From Trichothermofontia sichuanensis B231 (GTDB lineage Bacteria > Cyanobacteriota > Cyanobacteriia > B231), in contig NZ_CP110848.1 of the NCBI RefSeq assembly GCF_026240635.1, positions 746,501 through 810,500 on the forward strand: 64,000 nucleotides of DNA, read 5' to 3'. The translations under genes were made by a program, and so were the position numbers. Of the stretch, positions 43,144 to 53,273 are shown one piece after another. Position 1 is the first letter of the stretch. Every line of letters begins with the position of its first letter. The notes below the pieces were generated by a model, which ran no database searches, had not been told where the DNA came from, and worked only from the letters and a program-made list of their open reading frames with translations.

Positions 43144-46100
43144 ATGACTGCAACCCTTCCCGCCCGCACGAACTTACCCACCCAATACGACCCCACCACC
43201 ACCGAAGCAAAATGGCAGCAGGTCTGGGAAAGCCACGAAGTCTTCAAAGCGGATCCCGACCACCCCGGTGAACCCTACTGCATTGTCATCCCGCCCCCCA
43301 ATGTCACCGGCAGCCTGCACATGGGCCACGCCTTTGAACACGCCCTGATCGATACCCTCGTGCGCTACCATCGTATGACCGGGCGCAACACCCTCTGGCT
43401 CCCCGGCACTGACCACGCCAGTATCGCCGTCAGTACCTTGCTCGATCGCGAACTCAGCAGCCAGGGTAAACGGCGCGAAGATGTGGGGCGCGAAGCCTAC
43501 CTGCAACGGGCATGGCAATGGAAACAGGAATCCGGCAGCAAAATTGTTAGCCAACTGCGGCGACTGGGCCTCTCGGTCGACTGGTCACGGGAACGCTTCA
43601 CGATGGACCCAGGGCTGACCCGGGCGGTCATTGAGGCCTTTGTCTTGCTCTATGAAGAAGGCTTAATCTATCGCGGCAACTACATGGTCAACTGGTGCCC
43701 TGCCAGCCAGTCCGCCGTTTCTGATCTGGAAGTGGAAAGCCGGGAAGTTGAGGGTAACCTCTGGCATTTCCGCTATCCCCTCACCTCCGGCGAGGGCTAT
43801 GTCGAAGTGGCCACCACCCGCCCGGAAACGATGCTGGGGGATACGGCGGTGGCAGTGAACCCCAACGACGATCGCTACCAACACCTGATCGGCCAAACCG
43901 TGCTGCTGCCGATCATGGAGCGCGAGATCCCAATCATTGCCGATGAGTACGTTGATGCCAGTTTTGGGACTGGCTGCGTCAAGGTCACCCCCGCCCATGA
44001 TCCCAATGACTTTGAGATGGGCCAACGCCACCATTTACCCTTGATCAATATCCTCAACAAAGATGGCACCTTGAATGAAAACGGCGGTCCCTTTGCTGGG
44101 TTGGATCGCTTCGTCGCCCGTAAACAGGTAGTCAAACGCCTAGAAGCAGACGGCTTCCTGGTTAAAGTTGAACCCTATAAGCACACCGTCCCCTACAGCG
44201 ATCGCGGCAAGGTTCCCATTGAACCGTTGATTTCGACCCAATGGTTTGTGCGCATTCGTCCCCTTGCTGATCGGGCACTGGCGTTTCTGGACGAGCAACA
44301 CTCACCGGAATTCGTGCCAGAACGCTGGGCTAAGGTCTACCGCGACTGGCTGGTGAACCTGCGAGACTGGTGTATCTCGCGGCAATTATGGTGGGGCCAC
44401 CAGATCCCCGCCTGGTACGCCATCAGCGAAACTGGCAGCCAACTGACCGAAGACACCCCCTTTATCGTCGCCCGCACCGCTGAAGAAGCCCAGGCCAAGG
44501 CGATCGCTCAATTTGGCGAATCGGTGCAACTGGAGCAAGACCCGGATGTTCTGGATACCTGGTTTTCCTCTGGATTATGGCCCTTTTCCACCCTGGGTTG
44601 GCCCGAAAAGACCCGCGACTTCGAGACCTACTACCCCACTACCACCCTCGTAACCGGGTTTGATATCATTTTCTTTTGGGTGGCTCGGATGACCATGCTA
44701 GCGGGGCACTTCACCGGCCAAATGCCCTTCAAAACGGTCTATATCCACGGCTTAGTTCGGGATGAAAACAATAAGAAAATGTCGAAATCAGCCAACAACG
44801 GCATTGATCCCCTGGTGTTAATCAACAAATACGGCACCGATGCCTTGCGCTTTACCCTGGTGCGAGAAGTAGCTGGAGCCGGTCAAGACATTCGCCTGGA
44901 ATACGATCGCAAAACCGATGAATCGGCCTCGGTTGAAGCCTCCCGTAACTTCACCAACAAACTCTGGAATGCCTCCCGGTTTGTTCTGATGAACCTGGAT
45001 GGCAAAACCCCGGCCCAGTTGGGCACGCCTCGCCCCGTAGATTTAGAACTGAGCGATCGCTGGATTCTTTCGCGCTACCACCAGGTCGCCCGGCGCAGCC
45101 GGGAAGCCATCGATCAGCATAGCCTCGGTGAAGCTGCCAAGGGGTTGTACGAGTTCATCTGGGGTGATTTTTGCGACTGGTATATTGAACTGGTCAAATC
45201 CCGTCTCCAGGGTGACGATAGCAAATCCCGCCGCACCGCCCAGCAGGTCTTGGCCCAGGTCCTCGAAGGCACCCTTAAACTGCTGCATCCTTTCATGCCC
45301 CACATTACTGAGGAAATCTGGCAAACCCTTGTCCAGGCTGAAAATCAACAGTACCTTGCCCTACAACCCTATCCCACTCCCGACCTAAATCTGATCGATC
45401 CCCGCCTAGAGCAAGCCTTTGTCCTGATCACCGACACCATTCGCACAATTCGTAACCTACGATCGGAGGCCGAAATCAAGCCCGGTCTGCGGATTAGCGC
45501 CGTGCTGCAAAGCGAAGACGATCGCGAACGTAACATCCTCAACGCCGGACGCCCCTACATTCAAGATCTGGCCAAAGTGGCCAATCTGACGATCGCCCGC
45601 GCCTTTGCCCCCACCTCCCCAGAAGTTGCCCTACCCACTGGGATTAGCTCGCCAACAGCGGCTCCTGCTGACTCCGTGGCCACTGCCCCTGCCACCCCCA
45701 CCACCTCCACCGCCCATCCAGATATTTTTCTGCCCTTTATCTTGCTATTGCCCTTCCTGGTCCTGGTCCTGTTTGCGCTGGCTGGGGTGGTGGCGATCGC
45801 GCGCCTGCTGATCAGTTTGATTCCCGGGGCACCGTTTAGGCCCGACTGGTCCCAGCCTCGCACCAGCAGCGAAGATCCCGTTCCCGTTCCGGCTGCCCTG
45901 CCGCCCGACATCGTGCCCTACCCTACCCAAAATATCGCTGGCGTGACGGGCACCGTCCAGGTTTTGATTCCCCTAGCGGCAGTCGTCGATGTTGACGCCC
46001 TGCGGGCCAAACTTAGCAAAACCCTGAGCAAAGTCGAAGCCGATATTGCCACCCTGACCCAGCGGCTTAATAATGCTAATTATGTGCAGAAAGCACCGGC

Positions 46101-46194
46101 TGCTGTGGTCCAAAGTACCCGTAACTCCCTCGCTGAAGCTGAAAAGCAGGCAGAAATTTTGCGAGAGCGGCTGCAACGGCTGGAGAATTCCTGA
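43144..46194 (+). CDS. valS: Valyl-tRNA synthetase with extra hydrophobic insertion
   Basis: A 1016-residue class I synthetase that charges tRNA-Val. [17 protein letters not shown] (HIGH motif, about residues 50-65), an editing domain at about 190-330, [11 protein letters not shown] (KMSKS motif, about 542) and an anticodon-binding domain to about 820 are all present. Between that domain and the C-terminal coiled-coil arm (about 950-1016) lies an extra segment: a Pro/Thr/Ala-rich linker, about 35 hydrophobic residues (about 860-895, [20 protein letters not shown]) and another linker. This is the place where some cyanobacterial ValRS carry a membrane-anchoring CAAD domain, though I see no CAAD signature. 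Membrane attachment is inferred. Confidence 0.97.
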   Translation: MTATLPARTNLPTQYDPTTTEAKWQQVWESHEVFKADPDHPGEPYCIVIPPPNVTGSLHMGHAFEHALIDTLVRYHRMTGRNTLWLPGTDHASIAVSTLLDRELSSQGKRREDVGREAYLQRAWQWKQESGSKIVSQLRRLGLSVDWSRERFTMDPGLTRAVIEAFVLLYEEGLIYRGNYMVNWCPASQSAVSDLEVESREVEGNLWHFRYPLTSGEGYVEVATTRPETMLGDTAVAVNPNDDRYQHLIGQTVLLPIMEREIPIIADEYVDASFGTGCVKVTPAHDPNDFEMGQRHHLPLINILNKDGTLNENGGPFAGLDRFVARKQVVKRLEADGFLVKVEPYKHTVPYSDRGKVPIEPLISTQWFVRIRPLADRALAFLDEQHSPEFVPERWAKVYRDWLVNLRDWCISRQLWWGHQIPAWYAISETGSQLTEDTPFIVARTAEEAQAKAIAQFGESVQLEQDPDVLDTWFSSGLWPFSTLGWPEKTRDFETYYPTTTLVTGFDIIFFWVARMTMLAGHFTGQMPFKTVYIHGLVRDENNKKMSKSANNGIDPLVLINKYGTDALRFTLVREVAGAGQDIRLEYDRKTDESASVEASRNFTNKLWNASRFVLMNLDGKTPAQLGTPRPVDLELSDRWILSRYHQVARRSREAIDQHSLGEAAKGLYEFIWGDFCDWYIELVKSRLQGDDSKSRRTAQQVLAQVLEGTLKLLHPFMPHITEEIWQTLVQAENQQYLALQPYPTPDLNLIDPRLEQAFVLITDTIRTIRNLRSEAEIKPGLRISAVLQSEDDRERNILNAGRPYIQDLAKVANLTIARAFAPTSPEVALPTGISSPTAAPADSVATAPATPTTSTAHPDIFLPFILLLPFLVLVLFALAGVVAIARLLISLIPGAPFRPDWSQPRTSSEDPVPVPAALPPDIVPYPTQNIAGVTGTVQVLIPLAAVVDVDALRAKLSKTLSKVEADIATLTQRLNNANYVQKAPAAVVQSTRNSLAEAEKQAEILRERLQRLENS

Positions 46195-46280
46195 GGGTTC
46201 CCTTACACTTTTGGGTAAGACGGGGTTCTTGATACGCTAAAGGCGTCGCGAAGCTATCGCAATGCGCCATTTCATCCCAC

Positions 46281-46868
46281 ATGCAGCGAATGCTATATCT
46301 GGCCCAGGTAGAGACATGCGATCCCGCTGATACCGTCAGGCTCAAGCTCTTAGCCTGCCAAGAGGGCGATCGCGTGTGGTCAGTGTTGGCTAATAGCGAA
46401 CCACGTGTGCTTCTAGACGCAACCCATACTCTGAAAGACGATCTCAAAGGTGTACTGAATCGGGGTGTTCTGGTCCTAGTTCGCCTGTCCGAAGAACAGG
46501 AAGTCATAGAGATCGAACTGGCTACCGATTGGGTATTGGCCCTGATTAACGACTATCTGAGTGATGGTCTGACGCCAACCTTCTTCAAACAAGAGGTAGC
46601 CCACGTTGAAGCGGGGCGGCAGTGGCTTGCGTTGCAGATGCAGGACTTGGGGCGGCGTGCCCTGGAAATGGAAGCCCGTCGGGAAGAAATCCAAATCCTG
46701 GAGGAAAGCCTGAGGCAAGAACGCCAGGAACTAGAAGCCAGCACCCTTGCCCTGGAAGCCCGCTGGGAAGTTGTCCGTGCTCAAGAGGCAAAATTACAAC
46801 AGGAGCAACAACGCTTAGAACAGTTAGCCGATCGCCGCAAACCCCAAATTTGCCAGCCAGATGGCTGA
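46281..46868 (+). CDS. Coiled-coil hypothetical protein
   Basis: A 195-residue protein. Residues 1-95 form a compact domain (MLYLAQVETCDPADTVRLKLLACQ...VLVLVRLSEEQEVIEIE), apparently beta-rich. Residues about 115-190 are a charged coiled coil (Glu/Gln/Arg-rich). It resembles conserved cyanobacterial proteins of unknown role that I cannot name. ATG 46281 is used; ATG 46290 is possible. It lies between valS and btpA in the same direction. Confidence 0.65.
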   Translation: MQRMLYLAQVETCDPADTVRLKLLACQEGDRVWSVLANSEPRVLLDATHTLKDDLKGVLNRGVLVLVRLSEEQEVIEIELATDWVLALINDYLSDGLTPTFFKQEVAHVEAGRQWLALQMQDLGRRALEMEARREEIQILEESLRQERQELEASTLALEARWEVVRAQEAKLQQEQQRLEQLADRRKPQICQPDG

Positions 46869-46957
46869 AATCTCTGGGGAAGCAGTTCACCTGCGTAGCG
46901 GCTAGGGGTATGATTTGGGTGAGAATCGAGAAGCCGTCCTAGAGTCCGAGAATTATT

Positions 46958-47809
46958 GTGGACTTACAGCACATTTTTGGAACCCCTACACCGATTATTG
47001 GTGTTGTTCATTTGTTGCCCCTGCCCACCTCACCCAGGTGGGGAGGTAGTCTCAGGGCTGTGATTGAACGGGCTGAGCGCGAAGCCACGGCACTGGCAAC
47101 GGGCGGGGTTGATGGTCTGATTGTTGAAAATTTCTTCGACGCCCCCTTTACCAAAGAGAGGGTTGACCCGGCGGTGGTCAGTGCCATGAGCCTGATTGTC
47201 CAGAACCTGCAAACATTGGTAACTTTGCCGATCGGGATCAATGTGTTGCGCAACGATGCCCACAGTGCCCTAGCGATCGCGACCTGTACCAATGCTCAAT
47301 TTATTCGGGTGAATGTTCTGAGCGGCGTTATGGCCACCGATCAGGGGGTGATTGAAGGCTGCGCCCATACCCTCCTGCGCTACCGCCGTGAACTGGGCAG
47401 TGAGGTCAAAATTTTCGCTGATGTCCTCGTCAAACATGCCCGTCCCCTGGGATCACCCAACCTGACCGCCGCCGTCCAGGACACGATCGAACGCGGTCTC
47501 GCCGATGGCATTATCCTGTCGGGTTGGGCTACTGGCAGTCCCCCCAGCCAGGAAGATTTAGAACTGGCCCAAACGGCAGCCCAGGGAACCCCCGTCTTGA
47601 TTGGCAGTGGGGCCACCCCCGAAAATATTGGGACGCTGATGCAGGCTGCCAACGGTGTCATTGTGGCCAGTTCACTGAAGCGGCATGGGCAACGGGACCA
47701 GCCGATCGACCCCAACCGCGTCAGCCAGTTCGTCGAAGCCGCCCGTCGGGGTACCCCGCCGTCGGTTCGGCCTGCCACAATCCCAACCGTCAAGCTACCA
47801 TTAGCCTAG
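46958..47809 (+). CDS. btpA: Photosystem I biogenesis protein BtpA
   Basis: A 283-residue TIM-barrel-like protein of the BtpA/SgcQ family. Conserved blocks include PIIGVVHLLPLPTSPRWGG near the start, GGVDGLIVENFFDAPF, LPIGINVLRNDAHSALAIA, FIRVNVLSGVMATDQGVIEG, and IGSGATPENIG near the C-terminus. In Synechocystis, BtpA is a peripheral thylakoid protein needed to stabilise photosystem I reaction-centre proteins. The start is GTG 46958 (DLQHIFG). Length is typical. Confidence 0.93.
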   Translation: MDLQHIFGTPTPIIGVVHLLPLPTSPRWGGSLRAVIERAEREATALATGGVDGLIVENFFDAPFTKERVDPAVVSAMSLIVQNLQTLVTLPIGINVLRNDAHSALAIATCTNAQFIRVNVLSGVMATDQGVIEGCAHTLLRYRRELGSEVKIFADVLVKHARPLGSPNLTAAVQDTIERGLADGIILSGWATGSPPSQEDLELAQTAAQGTPVLIGSGATPENIGTLMQAANGVIVASSLKRHGQRDQPIDPNRVSQFVEAARRGTPPSVRPATIPTVKLPLA

Positions 47810-47976
47810 AACCTGAGTAGAGAGTGTTCCGTATACTAGGAGCGACAGCCCATACCCCCAAATCCACACCGAGCCACCCATTCTCTCAGCCTTAGACAAC
47901 CCCCTAAATCCCCAAATTTTCGCCCCTCTCTCCTATTTCCTGTTTCCTATTCCCTATTCCCTCTCTCCCTAAACCT
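47810..47976 (+). other. Spacer before VKOR gene with pyrimidine-rich tract
   Basis: The bases from about 47925 to 47971 are almost all C and T (TCTCTCCTATTTCCTGTTTCC and variants of TTCCCTATTCCC). There is no purine-rich ribosome site before the ATG at 47977. No other feature was recognised. Confidence 0.6.
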
Positions 47977-48906
47977 ATGAGTCGTAGACGTTCAACGCCC
48001 TGGATTCAGCGCTGGTCCCGCCCGATTATGGCAGCGATCGCGGTGGTTGGCGCTTGTGGCACGGCCTATCTGACCCTAGTGAAACTGGCGGGAGATGAGG
48101 CAGTTTGCCCCACGCAAGGCTGTGATCTCGTACTGAACAGCCCCTATGCCACTGTCTTTGGCCTACCCTTGGCGCTATTTGGCTTTCTGGCCTACACCAC
48201 GATGGGGATTGCTGCAGCCGCCCCGTTACTTCTGAACGCCGATACCCAAAAGGGATTCCGCACCCAACTGGAAAAATGGACTTGGCTCTACCTGTTTATT
48301 GGGGGAACTGCCATGACCATTTTCAGTGGCTACCTGATGTATATCCTGTTCACCCAGATTCAAGGCACCTGTATTTACTGCCTGACCTCGGCAGCCCTTT
48401 CCCTCAGCCTATTTGTGCTGAGTATTATTGGCCATGCCTGGGAAGATGTGGGCCAATTGGTGTTCATGGGCATTATTGTCACCATGATTACCCTGATCAG
48501 TACGTTGGGGATCTACGCCAATGTCAACGGGCTAGAACGGATTACAGATGCCACCAGTCCTCAGTCGGTGGGGGTACCGCCGCCAGTCACGAGTGAATCA
48601 GGGCCAGCGGAACTTGCTCTGGCGCAGCACCTGACGGCGATCGGAGCCAAGGTCTTTACGGCCTATTGGTGTCCGGCCTGCCATCAGCAGAAAGAGTTGT
48701 TTGGCGAACCCGCAGTTCAGGATCTTGATATTGTCGAATGCGATCCCAAGGGCCAAAATGCCCAAGTTGAGTTGTGTCGAGCTGCGCCGATCGAAGGCTT
48801 CCCCACCTGGGAAATAAAGGGCAAGTTCTACACCGGTGTCCAGCCCTTGGGCAAGTTGGCTGATCTGTCTGACTACACTGGCCCCCGCAATTTTCGGCAA
48901 CGCTAG
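47977..48906 (+). CDS. VKOR-thioredoxin fusion, disulfide-bond formation
   Basis: A 309-residue protein. Four or five transmembrane helices carry the VKOR domain, with the loop cysteines CPTQGC (about residues 44-49) and the quinone-side CIYC (about 131-134). A thioredoxin-like domain follows, with WCPACHQQ (about 229-236) and a cis-Pro in GFPTWEI. In cyanobacteria and plastids (LTO1) such fusions oxidise lumenal proteins and help assemble photosystems. All redox Cys are present. The kinase-like gene follows after 15 bp, so both are probably co-transcribed. The start is ATG 47977. Confidence 0.93.
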   Translation: MSRRRSTPWIQRWSRPIMAAIAVVGACGTAYLTLVKLAGDEAVCPTQGCDLVLNSPYATVFGLPLALFGFLAYTTMGIAAAAPLLLNADTQKGFRTQLEKWTWLYLFIGGTAMTIFSGYLMYILFTQIQGTCIYCLTSAALSLSLFVLSIIGHAWEDVGQLVFMGIIVTMITLISTLGIYANVNGLERITDATSPQSVGVPPPVTSESGPAELALAQHLTAIGAKVFTAYWCPACHQQKELFGEPAVQDLDIVECDPKGQNAQVELCRAAPIEGFPTWEIKGKFYTGVQPLGKLADLSDYTGPRNFRQR

Positions 48907-48921
48907 GACAAGGGCATCAGC

Positions 48922-50373
48922 ATGGGGCAGACGCTGATCTGTACAAATACGCGGCAAGCTGTCAATCTAGTGGCCGTGATTGGTCGCAGTGGGGAAGGGG
49001 AGGTGTGGTCCACCGATCGTCCCGCTCTGTGTGCCAAGATTTACCACACTTACAAAGCCGATCGTATTCGCAAATTGGAGGTCATGATCGCCCATCCTCC
49101 TAGGGACCCCAATGCCCACCTCAACCACATTTCCTTTGCGTGGCCCCAGTCGTTGCTTCAGGATACCAGCGGAACGATCGTCGGCTTTCTCATGCCCCAG
49201 ATTACCAACAGCGTGCAGTTGTTGGATGTTTACAATCCTCAACGGCGACGCAAAGTGCTACCGGGGTTTAACTGGTTGTACCTGCACACCACAGCCCTCA
49301 ATATCGCCTCGATTATGTGGGCTATTCACGAGGCGGGCTATGTCATCGGAGATGTCAAGCCCCAAAATATCCTGGTAGACAATCGTGCCTTGCCCGCCAT
49401 CATCGATACTGACTCCTTCCAGGTCCGCCATCCGGAGACCGGGGAAGTATTTACCTGCCCAGTGGGATCAGAAGGCTTTACCCCGGTTGAACTCTTGGGG
49501 CAGAATTTAGCAATCGTTGAGCAAACCGAAGTCCACGATCGCTTTCGGTTAGCGGTGATTATCTATCTGCTTCTCTTTGGTGACTTTCCCTTCAAAGGCC
49601 GCTGGTGTGGTGAGGGGGATTCCCCAGAACCCAACGAACTCCTGCGTCGCGGGTTTTGGCCCTATGCACCCAATAGCCTGATCCAACCCGGTCCCCTCAC
49701 GATTCCCCTCAGTGTTGTTCATCCATCGGTTGAGCAATGTTTTCGCCAATGTTTTACCGTTGGACATCACGATCCCAACCAGCGGCCCACCGCCCAGGAC
49801 TGGGTGAATGTCCTCCAGGTAGCTGCACGGGATTTGACTGTATGTCGGCGGGTACGTAATCACTACTACCGCACGTCGTTAGGAAAATGCTATTGGTGCG
49901 ATCGCAAGGCCAAACTAGGCGTTGATGTCTTTCCCCCTGCGGACCCATCCCAACTTGCCTGGCCCCTGCGGATCAGTGCGGCCATCACCCACCAACGCCA
50001 ACGCCTCCAGCAGCAATTGGCCGCCCTTCCTCATCCCCAGATCTCGCTTCCCCCATCTTTTTTGTCGGCAGGCCGAGCCGTTACCCCTAACCCCATCGGC
50101 CCTCGACTATTCCTACCCAGTTGGGGAAACGGGATGAACGGAATACTCAGTACCCTGCGCCAATGGCGACTCCCTTCCAACTATCGCCAAGGGCTAAGGC
50201 AGCTAGGGATGGTCACGGGGATTGCCAGTATCCTTCTGGCGGGTCTGGTGCTCCTGAGTCGATCGCACCTAGATCGGGAGGACATCCAATTGACGATCGT
50301 GGGGGTGGGCCTATTTTTAGGCTTAGTGATGGTATGTTTCCTGTGGCTGAAGCTCCTCAAGCAGCAGGGTTAG
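48922..50373 (+). CDS. Atypical protein kinase-like membrane protein
   Basis: A 483-residue protein. Residues about 15-300 resemble a Ser/Thr kinase fold. GRSGEGEVW replaces the glycine loop, CAKIYH holds the ATP lysine, and GYVIGDVKPQNILVDN stands for the catalytic loop, with Asp, Lys and Asn kept but His-Arg of HRD replaced by Ile-Gly. DTDSF takes the place of DFG. A CxxC pair (CYWCDRK, about 325) follows, then two transmembrane helices near the C-terminus. Similar large kinases with this divergent loop are known in bacteria; activity is uncertain. It starts 15 bp after the VKOR stop. Confidence 0.8.
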   Translation: MGQTLICTNTRQAVNLVAVIGRSGEGEVWSTDRPALCAKIYHTYKADRIRKLEVMIAHPPRDPNAHLNHISFAWPQSLLQDTSGTIVGFLMPQITNSVQLLDVYNPQRRRKVLPGFNWLYLHTTALNIASIMWAIHEAGYVIGDVKPQNILVDNRALPAIIDTDSFQVRHPETGEVFTCPVGSEGFTPVELLGQNLAIVEQTEVHDRFRLAVIIYLLLFGDFPFKGRWCGEGDSPEPNELLRRGFWPYAPNSLIQPGPLTIPLSVVHPSVEQCFRQCFTVGHHDPNQRPTAQDWVNVLQVAARDLTVCRRVRNHYYRTSLGKCYWCDRKAKLGVDVFPPADPSQLAWPLRISAAITHQRQRLQQQLAALPHPQISLPPSFLSAGRAVTPNPIGPRLFLPSWGNGMNGILSTLRQWRLPSNYRQGLRQLGMVTGIASILLAGLVLLSRSHLDREDIQLTIVGVGLFLGLVMVCFLWLKLLKQQG

Positions 50374-50427
50374 TGCCAATAGCGGGCGGATACATGCCCA
50401 GATGAACCCAGACTAGACAGACTAGAT

Positions 50428-50560
50428 ATATAGTCATTGCCATTTACATTGCCATTTAGGCTGAAACAGTACCCTCACCCCCAGACCCTCGCCCAGAGCA
50501 GGAGAGGGGGGTCAAAGATTGTATCGTTCTTATTGGGATTGACCATATACCTATAATCCA
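50428..50560 (+). repeat. Dispersed repeat, CCCTCACCCCCAG family
   Basis: TATAGTCATTGCCATTTACA, then GGCTGAAACAGTACCCTCACC, CGCCCAGAGCAGGAGAGGGG, and TCGTTCTTATTGGGATTGACC. It matches 34808-34960 on the same strand and part of 59640-59750 inverted. It separates the kinase-like gene from folK. Confidence 0.75.
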
Positions 50561-50619
50561 GAAGGGATAGCCACCCTTATGCAGATCTAGGCTCGAAGGC
50601 CAGGATTCAGATCCAGGAT

Positions 50620-51186
50620 TCAGATGAGAACGGGATGTAAAGGTTCCACACCCGTTTGATCCACCGCTTGCGCCAAAGCAGCGATCGTCTGCCGGGTCAG
50701 GGGATCACGCCAATTCGGTATAATTTCTGCCAGTGGCACCAGAACAAAAGCTCGCTCTCGCATCCGGGGGTGAGGGACTTGCAGTTGGGGTAAATTGAGT
50801 TGCTGTTGTTCGTACAGAAGCAGGTCAAGATCCAACAACCGAGGTCCCCAGCGCTCGCGGCGGACACGGCCAAACCGTTGTTCAATCGCTAGGAGCATCT
50901 GCAAAAGTTCTATCGGGCTAAGGGTGACCCGTAGCAGTGCACATTGGTTGAGATAGTCCGGCTGGGGTGGGCCAACGGCTACCGTACGATAAAGGCGCGA
51001 GCAAGCCTGTACCTGAATGCCCCCTGTATTGTTGAGGCAGGTGAGGGCATCCGCTAAAATCGCCTGCGAGTTACCCAGGTTACTGCCCAACCCGATCGCC
51101 GCCGCGCTTAACGTCGGTACAACAGACCGAGGTAGAAACGAATCACTGGAATCAGGATTATGGACACAGCATCCCAACTCATTCAT
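50620..51186 (-). CDS. folK: 2-amino-4-hydroxy-6-hydroxymethyldihydropteridine pyrophosphokinase
   Basis: About 188 residues. Core motifs are AAIGLGSNLGNSQAILADAL, VGPPQPDYLNQCALL, RFGRVRRERWGPRLLDLDLLLY (the HPPK signature) and HPRMRERAFVLVPLAEI. The enzyme transfers pyrophosphate from ATP to hydroxymethyldihydropterin in folate synthesis. The start is uncertain: ATG 51186 gives about 25 residues before the usual beginning and overlaps the divergent cupin gene by 27 bp; TTG 51177 is an alternative. Confidence 0.93.
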   Translation of the reverse strand: MNELGCCVHNPDSSDSFLPRSVVPTLSAAAIGLGSNLGNSQAILADALTCLNNTGGIQVQACSRLYRTVAVGPPQPDYLNQCALLRVTLSPIELLQMLLAIEQRFGRVRRERWGPRLLDLDLLLYEQQQLNLPQLQVPHPRMRERAFVLVPLAEIIPNWRDPLTRQTIAALAQAVDQTGVEPLHPVLI

Positions 51187-51468
51187 GTCGAACATCAACC
51201 CAGTCAAGCTCGCCTAGAAGCCCTAGGAGTACCCCAATGGCCCCTGTGGACGAAGGGAATCTCCACCTTTCCCTGGACCTATGATGAGACAGAAACCTGC
51301 TATCTTTTGGAGGGAGAGGTTATTGTAACACCCACGGGGGGACAACCGGTCCAGTTTGGTGGGGGGGATCTGGTCCAGTTCCCCGCAGGGATGAGCTGTA
51401 CGTGGGAAATTCGTCAGCTTGTCAAAAAGCACTATACCTTTGGCGACCTCCCCTTGAGCGACCGTTGA
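51160..51468 (+). CDS. Small cupin-domain protein (DUF861 type)
   Basis: A 102-residue single cupin. FPWTYDETETCYLLEGEVIVTPTGG and GGGDLVQFPAGMSCTWEI are the two cupin motifs; the metal-ligand pattern is that of the ureidoglycine-aminohydrolase-like DUF861 group, where the first motif has E-T-x-Y-x-L-E-G. Such proteins are widespread in cyanobacteria and plants with unknown substrates. Its start overlaps that of folK on the opposite strand, so the two share a promoter region. Confidence 0.85.
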   Translation: MDTASQLIHVEHQPSQARLEALGVPQWPLWTKGISTFPWTYDETETCYLLEGEVIVTPTGGQPVQFGGGDLVQFPAGMSCTWEIRQLVKKHYTFGDLPLSDR

Positions 51469-51629
51469 CAAGGGATACAGACTGAGACATTGCAGTTGAT
51501 ACAGTTGCAGTTGATACAATATATAAAAATGAAGAGCGGACTGGGCGATCATCGGCACTCCCCAGCGCGGGTTCTAGCATCACCCTCCCAGCGCCCCTTA
51601 GCTGGTCTGATCGTTGCGCTCCTATCCCC

Positions 51630-53228
51630 TTGTCTGGCCTATCTGTGAATCAACCCCATCCTGCTGCAACTGCGTCGGAACAGCCCTGGCGGAAAATTGG
51701 CCTCAAAGCCAAACTGCTCGGAGCCGTTATCCTAACTATTGGGACGACTGCTATCATTGTTCACCTGCCCTGGAACTGGACTTCCCAGCGCAATGTGGAT
51801 AGTATCATTGCCCAGGTTAATGACGATATCACCCAGGGAACTGCCCGGGAAGTTGATAGTATTTTCGGCAATGTGGAATCTACCCATTTGCTGATGCAAC
51901 TCATGTTTGCAAACCTCATTGATATTAATAATGCCCGCGATCGCGAAACGTTTTATTTAAACCTGCTCACGTCACAACCTGATTTTTCCTGGATCGAATT
52001 CGGTTTCACTAACGGCAATTTTTTTGGCGTTAATCGTAATCAACCTGATCAAGTTAGCCTGGTTCGACGCCAATGGAGTGCCACCCATCAAATCACTCAT
52101 AAAACAACTGAGGTCTACAGGATAAAGCCAACGGGCCGCCAGTTACTACAAACGATCGCGATCCAGGAAAGCTATTACGCCCCCCAACGTCCCTGGTTTC
52201 AGGATGCGATCCGTAAGCCTAATCAAATTGCTTGGAGTGATGTCTATGTGTTTCGCACCAGCAGAACCCCCGGTATTAATGCCTCCCAAACTTTTTTCCA
52301 GGGAGATCGACTCATTGGTGTGATCAGTATTGCCTTTGAGTTAAATAGTATTTCAGATTATTTAAGAACGCTACAGTATCGTCCTGTTGAAAAGCAACCC
52401 AGAAAGGACAGACAGCAGGGTCAACCTCGAAAGCAGGGTTCAATCTTTATCCTTAATTCTAAGGGTGAACTCATTGCTCTGACCAATGCCAAAGAAGCTG
52501 TCTACACGATCGTGAACCAGGATACGGTTCGGCTAAAAACTCTGGCCGAAGTCAGCGATCCCTTGTTAAAAATTGCCTACGCAACCGCCAAAAGTTCCCA
52601 AATTGACTTTAGTCGTTTGGATCGCCGCTGGGATCTTTCTAATCAGAAAAATAGCCTAGGTGAGACCTTTTATGTCTCTTTCAGTCCCCTCAATCGTCTG
52701 GATTGGATCGTAGGCACCGTGATTCCAGAGTCGATCTATCTCCAGGAGATCACTCGTAATAAACGCATCTTGGCAGTTATTGTGATTAGTTTTATCGGTG
52801 CTGCCGCCACCCTTGCCCTTTACCTCACTGATCGCGTGATTGCCGCCCCCATTTTGAGCATTACCAATGCTGCTAATGAGATTGAGTCGGGGCAGTTTGA
52901 AGATCTAGGTTTGGATATGGTTATCGATCGTACTGATGAGTTAGGACAATTGGCGCGGGTCTTTCAGAATATGGCCCGTGAGGTCTATAGCCGCGAAGAA
53001 CGTCTCAAACAACAAGTCCAGCAACTTCAGATTGAGATCGATCAAAATAAACGTCAGAAACAGGTTCGCGAAATTGTGGAAACAGATTTCTTCCAAAACC
53101 TACAAGCCAAAGCCCGCCTTATGCGCCGCCGATCGCAACACCCCCATCCTGCCGACATTGACAACGATTCCCAAACGGCTAATGCACCGCCAAGCACCGT
53201 CGAGCCAACTGAGACAGAACCCTCCTAG
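51630..53228 (+). CDS. dCache-HAMP membrane sensor without output domain
   Basis: A 532-residue protein. A first transmembrane helix lies at about 25-45 (LLGAVILTIGTTAIIVHL), followed by a periplasmic dCache-like sensor (about 50-375, with YYAPQRPWFQDAIRKP typical of ligand-binding Cache domains). A second helix at about 382-402 precedes a HAMP domain (about 405-455) and a coiled coil containing VREIVETDFFQNLQAKARLMRR, a block common after cyanobacterial HAMP domains. No kinase, cyclase or PP2C follows. The convergent gene is an anti-sigma ATPase. The start is unclear: TTG 51630 or GTG 51645. Confidence 0.82.
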   Translation: MSGLSVNQPHPAATASEQPWRKIGLKAKLLGAVILTIGTTAIIVHLPWNWTSQRNVDSIIAQVNDDITQGTAREVDSIFGNVESTHLLMQLMFANLIDINNARDRETFYLNLLTSQPDFSWIEFGFTNGNFFGVNRNQPDQVSLVRRQWSATHQITHKTTEVYRIKPTGRQLLQTIAIQESYYAPQRPWFQDAIRKPNQIAWSDVYVFRTSRTPGINASQTFFQGDRLIGVISIAFELNSISDYLRTLQYRPVEKQPRKDRQQGQPRKQGSIFILNSKGELIALTNAKEAVYTIVNQDTVRLKTLAEVSDPLLKIAYATAKSSQIDFSRLDRRWDLSNQKNSLGETFYVSFSPLNRLDWIVGTVIPESIYLQEITRNKRILAVIVISFIGAAATLALYLTDRVIAAPILSITNAANEIESGQFEDLGLDMVIDRTDELGQLARVFQNMAREVYSREERLKQQVQQLQIEIDQNKRQKQVREIVETDFFQNLQAKARLMRRRSQHPHPADIDNDSQTANAPPSTVEPTETEPS

Positions 53229-53273
53229 TGCGTAGTTCCGAGTGCGTAGTTCCGACTTGACTCAATTAACCCC

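Noticed and set aside
45600-45960. Frameshift as the cause of the hydrophobic segment in ValRS
   Set aside because: The frame is continuous into the normal C-terminal coiled coil, and the segment has clear membrane-helix character with ordinary codon use.
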